Positions 31,729 through 38,062 of a stretch of DNA of 38,062 nucleotides are shown here, piece after piece; position 1 is the stretch's first letter; the number at the start of each line of letters is the position of its first letter. The notes under the pieces are model-generated. The model saw only the letters and a program-made list of their open reading frames with translations, made no database searches and was not told the DNA's origin. The DNA comes from Saccoglossus kowalevskii (taxonomy: Eukaryota > Hemichordata > Enteropneusta > Harrimaniidae): positions 26,679 through 64,740 of the forward strand of contig NW_003105109.1 in the NCBI RefSeq assembly GCF_000003605.2, given 5' to 3'. The position numbers were made by a program, and so were the translations under genes.

Positions 31729-32800
31729 ATGTCATCGAAATACGTGGGGTTTCTGTTATGCTCGAAATGTGGCTATCAGTACAACAAACCAAAAATTCTA
31801 CCCTGTTCGCATACGTTCTGTGAAGTGTGTATACCGAATGATGATGGATGTACCACATGCATTATATGTTCCCGGAAGCATATGATACCAAATGGGGGTG
31901 TTGGGAATTTTCCTGCCAACATTCTTATCATGGATCTTGTGGATTTCTACCTAAATGAGCCTGAGTTTCTCTGTCGTAGCTGCGCAAACGACAGATCACA
32001 GCAATATTGTAAATCTTGTTTTTTACTATATTGTAGCAGCTGCGCGGACATTCACGACAAACTACCAGTCACCAGCCGACATACGTCAGTCTCATTACAT
32101 GATTTCCGTCAGAGTGAATTTCTCAAAACACCCTTTGATCGAACGATGTCATGCCCCCATCACTTCGGCAACGAACTCGAATTATATTGCAAAGAGTGTG
32201 ACACACCTATATGTAAGAAATGTACTGAGTCCAACCACTATGGACCATCACACACAAATGAACCCATAAACAAATTTGTCACCGAAAAGAAAGCTGTGCT
32301 CGAAGAAGCATACACAAAAGGGTGTGCACTTAACTTACAGCTCCAGTCTATGAAATCGATTGTGGATACGGAAAAGAAAGTCAATGATAACCTATCAAAA
32401 ACAATGAACAAAACAGTTGGCGAGCAAGCTAAAGATAAACTTAACCGGCTAGAATGCATGATTGGGGACATAAATAAGGAAAAATCGCTAATGCTGAAAC
32501 AAGTGGATAATACACACGCTAAGAAAAGGGAGGAGATTGATAAGCAAATTTCTCGATTAAAACCAGAGCACGATAAGATAAGGAAATTTAAAGATGCCGC
32601 ATGTCTGCTGCAAGAAATTGAAAATGATATTGGATTCCTGTGTTTAGTCAACCAAGAGATGTTTGAAGCAAACACAATTTTGAAAAACGATTTAACCCAT
32701 AAGAAAGTGGGTACAATGGAGTTTGTTGAAAATAAAGAACGTTTTCGATTCTTAGAGACCCTTGGTTTCATTGCAGCATCAGAGCCTATCAGTGCACAAG
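31729..32800 (+). CDS. TRIM-type exon 1: RING, B-boxes, coiled coil (residues 1-357)
   Basis: The acceptor ATTACAG just before 31719 leaves 10 nt of 5'UTR before the ATG, implying an upstream non-coding exon. Donor GTAATC at 32801. All zinc ligands of RING and B-box2 are intact. The charged Lys/Glu-rich segment at about 183-300 is predicted coiled coil, for dimerisation. Confidence 0.9.
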
Positions 32801-34821
32801 GTAATCAGAACTGTTTTCTTGTTATACAGATCACAATAGGTTGGTGATAGACAATTAAATCGTATTATATACATTAAAAATGGACTGTTAAATATCATTA
32901 ATATTTACAGTAAATATCTCGTTTGTTGATTTGTCTTTTAATGAAGACAAAAATATAATTGTTGGGGTCAGGTGATTGCCTATGGGGTGAGAATACCGCC
33001 AAAATTAGCTTGGTGCTATTATTTGAACATTGTTTAGTTGTTTGGTCTTTATTTGGAAACTTGTTTGGTTATTATTTGGTCATTATTCGGTTATTTGTTA
33101 TTTATTTAAACATTATTTTGCGTTTATTTCATTATTGTGTTATAGTATTGCTATTATTTCATTATTTAAACTTTATTTCTTAATTATTTCATTATTGTGT
33201 AATTGCTACAATATTATTTTGTCATTGTTTCATTGTGTTATAATTGTGTCGTTATTTAGACATTATCTTGACATTCAATTGTCATAAGATTCGGTTATTT
33301 TTACGTCCAAATGCTTTGACATTCGGTTCGCTTAACTTGCGATTACCTCAACATTCGGTTCGCTTGACTTGCGATCACCTCAACATTCGATTACCTGACC
33401 TACATTAGCTGACCCCGATATACATGTAGTATTCAATCCATAGTCCCAGGCCGCCTCCGATAAAGCATTGCTCATGAAGGCAATGCGGCCTTTGTAAAAG
33501 TTTGCAGGAATTTCTAAATAATGGTCGTTTCACCAATGAAACGTATTTCGCAAATTAAATAATGTAATAATTGAGAAATAAAGTTGAAATAATGAAACAA
33601 TAGCAATACGATAACACAATAATGAAATAAACGCAAAATAATGTTAAATAAATACCAAATAACCGAATAATGACCAAATAATAACCAAACAAGTTTCCAA
33701 ATAAAGATCAAACAACTAAACAATGTTCAAATAATGACACCACCATAATTTTGGCGGTATTCTCACCCCATAATTGCCTGCATGTTTTGTATAGCAATCA
33801 TTACTAACTTAATGACATTTGCCAGCCATCAAATATAGAGTGATGAGGGTCGAATTTGTGTCCTAGTTAACAATTTTAATAATAACATATCTCCTTTTTT
33901 GGCTTATGCTCTGCTTTATTTTTAAGTCTCTGACCCGAAAAATATGGAGTCACCAACGCTCACCATGCTGCACAGACATGGAGTGAAGGGATCTATGGAC
34001 AGAGAATTCAACAGCCCTGCTGGTCTCACAACCACTTCCAGAGATGACATCATTGTTGCTGACAGCAATAATGAACGACTACAAGTGCTGAATCGGAATG
34101 GTAAATTTCTTCACCGGCTTACAGCAGACAACTTTCCAAATTTTCTCCACATCATATGACAATGCTTTCAGATGATCAGCGACTCGCTGTGACTGACCGA
34201 CTAAATAAGTGCGTGCATGTGTTTGATGTGTACAATCAAAGACACACTAAAACATTTGGTACTGCTGAACTCAATGGACCACATGCTATCACATGTAGCG
34301 CTACGACTGGTGAGGTGTACATTGTAGATGAAAAACAGTCCACGGTTGTGGGCGGCGATGGAGACTACCGAATAGAAAAGTATGACAAAGATCTCAATTT
34401 TCAGCACCATGTGATAATTCCTCGTCTGGGAAATTGTGATTCAACATCTGTGTCCGTGTTGTCTGACAAGAGACTGGTAATACTGCAAACAGAAACGAAA
34501 ATACTTACAGTGATGAATTCAGTTAATAACGTCAGCAAAACTGAAAGAACGTGTCATGATTCTGCTTACACCATTAACGCTAGTGTATGTGTTGACCCTT
34601 ATGACAATATCATCATTGCAGGCTGGGGTCTTATTAAAATGTTCACATCAGAATTGAAATTGAGATTCAGCATCGATGAAATAGACAGATGCAGCGATAT
34701 CCTCGGTGTTAGCGTGTTCCGTTGTAACCCATACCGCGTGGCCATTACGGATGGCAATACTCACTGCGTAAAAGTATACGGACTGGTAGCATCCAAGGAA
34801 AATGCCAATGCAGTGAATTAA
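31729..34821 (+). CDS. TRIM-NHL-type protein (RING, two B-boxes, coiled coil, NHL repeats), two coding exons, one apparent frameshift
   Basis: Probable RING E3 ubiquitin ligase/RNA-binding regulator of the TRIM-NHL type, a family greatly expanded in many marine invertebrates. Coding exons are 31729-32800 and 33927-34821, joined in phase (G/TC makes Val358). RING: C11, C14, C26, H28, C31, C34, C44, C47. B-box1-like: C82, C85, C94, C97, C102, C105, H109, H118. B-box2: C142, H145, C154, C157, C162, C165, H170, H175. Coiled coil about 183-300. The second exon gives NHL-type blades such as FNSPAGLTTTSRDDIIVADS. The frame breaks near 34130-34150: the upstream frame hits TGA at 34157-34159 while the family-like sequence continues one frame over (SDDQRLAVTDRLNKCVHVFD). 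One missing base would explain it, giving about 655 aa. Either an assembly error or a recent pseudogene. Confidence 0.85.
33319..33400 (+). repeat. 32-bp tandem repeat in the intron hairpin loop
   Basis: ACATTCGGTTCGCTTAACTT starts at 33319, recurs at 33351 with one difference (CTTGACTT), and starts a third, truncated time at 33383 (ACATTCGATTACCTGACC). Confidence 0.75.
33448..33491. repeat. small GC-rich hairpin in the loop
   Basis: GCATTGC (33465-33471) pairs with GCAATGC (33480-33486) across an 8-nt loop. Outside it AGGCC (33448-33452) pairs with GGCCT (33487-33491). Confidence 0.6.
33927..34821 (+). CDS. TRIM-type exon 2: NHL-repeat C-terminal domain, frameshifted
   Basis: Acceptor TTATTTTTAAG at 33926. 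Frame A (33927 to about 34140) encodes the first NHL blade with IIVADSNNERLQVLNRNGKF. Frame B (about 34145-34821) encodes further blades: LAVTDRLNKCVHVFD, GPHAITCSATTGEVYIVDE, and near the end VAITDGNTHCVKVYGL before TAA. The break is beside AAATTTT, a homopolymer junction prone to sequencing error. Confidence 0.85.
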
Positions 34822-36935
34822 TGTGTAGCGTTCGTCAAAAACCACATAAAGTTTTGATTGCTCAACTTGTAATTTGATTACACAACATGGCCATTGAGAG
34901 AAATAACTTTCACAAGGAACACTGTCAGTTTTAAGTAATAGGAGTTGTCAAAGATATATAATATGTGACGTCACGGCATATTTAATGATTTGTATTTATT
35001 ATTCTTTCGTTATTTCCGTCATTAATATTATTGTATTACATTAATTAAGGGTACTAAAAGTGCTCATAATCACATATCCAGCCTTTGCAATGTGTTATTT
35101 CAATATAATATACACTCGGCTTTATATTAAAATACGTCAAATGATAAAATATACTACACGAATCTTAGCCACTCATTTATATATTCATGCTGGTAACGTA
35201 TTATGATTTTCCTAAATTTAAAATTAAATGATTGCTTGTTTTCATTGTTTTGCATTGGCGTGTTTAATTTAAGTTTTGTCTCAGTCAACAATGCACTTTA
35301 ACGGTCGACAAATCAGTATATCGACCGGATTGGATTCAATATTTTTTGTATTTTGTAAGGATTTTCTCCCTTTACAAGTAACTGTTTAATCACACTTCCA
35401 ATAGTTTGTATGTATTTATATTCCATAATACTTTCAAGATTTTCTCACTTATATACCGAACTCGAACAATATACATAGGTATTTCAACAGCTTGTACATT
35501 CATGTATATGTACATATCCGTATATGAGCGAATATCTCCACCTCAGGCAGAATATTTTATCGCATCACACCATCGAAACTATTGCCAATCGATATTATGA
35601 CTATTATTATACTCTCACCAAACTAAAACATGACAAAAACGATTAATTTGATGTACTTGTTTATATATCTTCTGGGTCACATGAAACTCCGACGGCAGCC
35701 ATTTCCTGCAGGTCGAATCCTGATGTACTTTTTGATTTGTTTACACTCCGTATATTTCCTAGAGTCTTTTGAGAAAAATGTACAAATAAATGTCTTTTCA
35801 TGTATGTGGGATGCTACACAGTGTGTACATTGACAACACGCTATTGCAAAAATTGAATTCAGGATGTTCTGTATTCAACATATTGCCAATATACAGGAAG
35901 GTGACAATATCAGTGCCATTTTACGCACATTTATGATAACAACTGTAGATCGAAACAGGCATACTGTAAATAATTTCTGATATTAAATGTGATTGCGAGC
36001 TGACTCTGAAATTAAATTTTCCGAGGCTGAATCTGCAAAACAAACTGTAGCCTGTGACATTATATTATTGCAATATTGCCACTTGATAACACGAATGCAT
36101 TTATGGAGAATATCCAATTAGTGGCCCATGATAGCAGATTTATTTGTTCGAAGACAATCACGAGGAACACAGAGAACACTAGTATCTTTATTTTTTTCAA
36201 ACAGAGACGCCTTACTTTGAACATACGCTGCGACCAATTTATCGGTTGTGACTAAATAAATCATCGTTTTATCAACTTATTAATCGGCAGCGTTAAATGT
36301 CGGTTCCGTGAAGAAAACGATTCCTGTACTTTGAAAGAATTAGAAAATGCGAAATTCTCAAATGCGACTTTAAAACGAAAATGTAAAGTAGTAAATGCAA
36401 GAAGTGTTCTGTAAATGAAATTTGGAAATTTGCTCCCAATTTTTCAACTCGCAGCAGGTCTGTTATGATACATACAATATATGCGTTGGAAAACGAAATG
36501 GTGCGTTTTATGCTAATCAGTCAGAAATGTAGAAAATAATATCATTGGTTCATACGAACTTATCTATTGGTTAAACATTGAAACTTGTCATCGAAACCAC
36601 GCCCACCAAAGAGTGCAAAGCGAAGTCGCTGCGAAAGCGATGTCCATTCCATTGTCTGTAAAAAAAAAGACGGAAAAGGTCCGACACTTGCGCATACGTC
36701 AGACGGCCATAGCGTGTCGATGTTTACAAACAAGCGTCTACTCATGAGCTTTTGTGATTTTAGCATGTGTTGTTATCGTCGCTTAAGACTCAATTCACGT
36801 GACGACCCCTCCGTTATCGTGAGAATAATCCGCTGGGAAATTTTGCAATTTACATCGCTTTTTTGCTAATAACTTTGCCATACTTAGACGGAATTACTGA
36901 TCAAGCTACAACATGCTACAACAAATATTGCATAA
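34822..36935. other. 3' flank of the TRIM gene and intergenic, nothing recognised
   Basis: No AATAAA is seen in the first 250 bp after the stop. A perfect CRE is at 34966-34973. The plus frame at 36585-36869 (94 codons, start KPRPPKSAKRSRCESDVHSI) sits in a locally GC-richer patch but has no recognised domain. Confidence 0.4.
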
Positions 36936-36939
36936 ATTT

Positions 36940-37003
36940 GTCCATATCCCTGGACTAGGTGTAGGTGGTGGAAGATGAAATTCAGCCATCCTCGTCACCA
37001 AAA
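36940..37003 (-). mobile_element. primer-binding-site-like sequence and truncated gag start of a second Ty3/gypsy copy
   Basis: On the minus strand, right after the LTR end: TTTTGGTGACGAGGATGG, the kind of PBS/leader found just inside 5' LTRs of Ty3/gypsy elements, then an ATG at 36989 opening MAEFHLPPPTPSPG. Pro-rich gag starts of this form are usual in the group. Similarity is lost after about 20 codons (about 36940), so the element is truncated there. Confidence 0.55.
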
Positions 37004-37205
37004 TGTGGTGTCGGGCCCAATAAACACGCAGACGACAGTTTCAAAGTACAAGGAATGTTTACTTGTATAATAACTAACAGAACTCCAAACAAGATGGCAG
37101 CCCTGTCCCAGAATCCCATCTGTTGCTAAGCAACCCAACTGATGGCGGGAATATGGCCATGCAAAGTACGATATATGTTTATATTAGTAATGCGCAGACA
37201 CAACA
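37004..37205 (-). repeat. LTR of a Ty3/gypsy element (202 bp)
   Basis: On the minus strand it begins TGTTGTGTCTGCGC (37205) and ends GGGCCCGACACCACA (37004), with TGT...ACA ends. It is preceded by a polypurine tract GAGGGGGAA (about 37209-37217) and followed by a PBS-like sequence. Thus it is at once the 3' LTR of the integrase-bearing element to the right and, apparently, the 5' LTR of a truncated element to the left. Confidence 0.7.
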
Positions 37206-37369
37206 TGATTCCCCCTCACGGAAAGAATGCGTAATCCTAAGTACAAACATACAATGAATGAAAAAACGATATTAAAGTTTGATAAGAGTTCAAAATCTCA
37301 AACATGCAACAGTTTAAATCCTTTTAACTGCATTAACAAACTAATGTTCTATAGATACAGTTCTTATGC

Positions 37370-38062
37370 TTATGAAAGTACATAGTCTCTCAAATATGCT
37401 GGCATAACTGTTATTCGTACTGGACGACTTTCGTGTGTAGGTAAGCTGTTAGCATTTGTAACTACTGGATGATGTTCTGGGTTCATCATTAAGTGTTCGC
37501 TAGGGAGTTCAGGTGGGAGTACGAATGAATCAGGTCTATGTGAACGTACACATCTTCTGGCACTCCATGCTGTACCATTGTCTAGTCTAAACGAAGACTT
37601 ACCAAGTTTCATAACAATGCGATGTGGCTCAGAAAATGTAGAGGAGAGCTTATGGCTGCAATTTGGACGTTTAACTCTCACCCAGTCTCCTACATTCAGA
37701 TTGGTGGATCTAGCGTGACGTCGTTGATCTGTGTAAGACTTGATTTTTGCTTGACGTTGTTCTATTTCTGACTTCATGTCTGTTTGTGCATTACCGAAAC
37801 TGGTAGTGGGTGGTTTTAGTTTATCAAGTGGTAGACGCATTTGACGATTAAGCATAAGTTGTGAAGGTGACTTCTGAGTAAGTGCATGTGGTGTAGCTCT
37901 ATAGTTCTGTAGTATTGTACGAACTGAATCTGCGAATGTCATTCCCTCCGACAAATTCGTCTTCAAACCCTCTTTTAGGCATTTATTGAATCGTTCCATT
38001 TCACCGTTACTTTGGGGGTTATATAATGATGTTAGATTATGTTTGATACCATGTAATTGTAG
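37370..38062 (-). CDS. Ty3/gypsy pol, integrase C-terminal part (partial, runs off the window)
   Basis: The frame is open from the window edge (38062) to TAA at 37370: 230 residues. It begins within the DDE integrase core: NPQSNGEMERFNKCLKEGL contains the catalytic Glu (the second E of GEMER, residue 23). Then come TILQNYRATPHALTQKSPSQ (core end), a basic helix, VGDWVRVKRP and a GPY/F-like SH3 module, and a short tail with no chromodomain. Pol proteins of this class insert reverse-transcribed element DNA into host chromosomes. No stop or frameshift is visible here, so the copy may be young. The LTR lies about 165 bp downstream. Confidence 0.9.
   Translation of the reverse strand, partial: LQLHGIKHNLTSLYNPQSNGEMERFNKCLKEGLKTNLSEGMTFADSVRTILQNYRATPHALTQKSPSQLMLNRQMRLPLDKLKPPTTSFGNAQTDMKSEIEQRQAKIKSYTDQRRHARSTNLNVGDWVRVKRPNCSHKLSSTFSEPHRIVMKLGKSSFRLDNGTAWSARRCVRSHRPDSFVLPPELPSEHLMMNPEHHPVVTNANSLPTHESRPVRITVMPAYLRDYVLS

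Larger units (their letters stand above)
32981..33773. repeat. large AT-rich inverted repeat in the TRIM intron
   Basis: The left arm (32981 to about 33200) and right arm (about 33552 to 33773) are near-perfect reverse complements, opening with TATGGGGTGAGAATACCGCC and its complement. Arms are about 215 bp of ATTATTTGG/CATTATTG-type sequence. The loop of about 350 bp contains a 32-bp tandem repeat and a smaller GC-rich hairpin. Possibly a foldback-type element inserted in the intron (32801-33926). Transcribed, it would form a long double-stranded hairpin. Confidence 0.85.

Noticed and set aside
32238-32771. 177-codon minus-strand ORF and the 104-codon plus ORF at 31955-32269
   Set aside because: Shadow frames of the TRIM-type coding exon.
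33030-33287. Hydrophobic ORFs in the TRIM intron (also 33514-33723 minus)
   Set aside because: They mirror each other because they are translations of the AT-rich inverted repeat; no gene.
34201-34845. Minus-strand ORFs opposite the NHL exon
   Set aside because: Shadows of the NHL-coding strand.

Overview
This is a piece of an animal nuclear genome. It is AT-rich, mostly non-coding, has spliced genes with GT-AG introns, and is full of decayed mobile elements. The gene families (an arylsulfatase B-like enzyme and a RING/B-box/NHL protein) and the retrotransposon types fit a marine invertebrate such as a mollusc, another lophotrochozoan or an invertebrate deuterostome. The sequence alone does not settle which.

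Layout. (1) 0.7-4.1 kb: two DNA elements side by side, both bounded by TTAA. One has inverted arms of 820-890 bp (748-3228); the other is an 880-bp MITE-like element with short inverted ends (3233-4112). They share the TTAA at 3229-3232. (2) 4.2-6.8 kb: tRNA-like repeat fragments, a 91-bp tandem repeat, unidentified short ORFs, and the 3' end of a non-LTR retrotransposon. (3) 7.3-16.5 kb, minus strand: a complete seven-exon arylsulfatase B-like gene. Every splice junction is in phase. The predicted protein is 519 aa with a signal peptide, the C-x-P-S-R formylglycine motif and all main active-site residues. Introns hold an AT microsatellite with a 50-N assembly gap and, in intron 5 on the opposite strand, a heat-shock-element/TATA promoter-like block. 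(4) 16.6-18.2 kb: a decayed tandem duplicate of the gene's 5' part. Its first exon is interrupted by a LINE reverse-transcriptase fragment. (5) 18.2-29.3 kb: no recognisable gene, only relics (a Ty3/gypsy RT scrap, a perfect 120-bp hAT-type MITE with an 8-bp target duplication, short repeats). (6) 29.3-34.8 kb, plus strand: a TRIM-type gene. It has a possible CRE/TATA promoter and 5'UTR exon, a 35-bp minisatellite of 8 units in the probable 5' intron, an exon coding RING, B-boxes and coiled coil, an intron carrying a large AT-rich inverted repeat, and an NHL-repeat exon with one apparent frameshift. (7) 36.9-38.1 kb, minus strand: the end of a Ty3/gypsy element (integrase, polypurine tract, 202-bp LTR). 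After the LTR comes a primer-binding-site-like sequence and the start of a second gag, which suggests tandem elements sharing one LTR.

The two host genes have no evident functional link: one is a lysosomal/secretory sulfatase, the other a probable E3 ubiquitin ligase or RNA-binding regulator. I see no new multi-gene system. The most informative structures are the duplicated and LINE-disrupted sulfatase copy, the nested TTAA elements, the antisense heat-shock-type promoter, the hairpin-forming TRIM intron and the tandem LTR arrangement.
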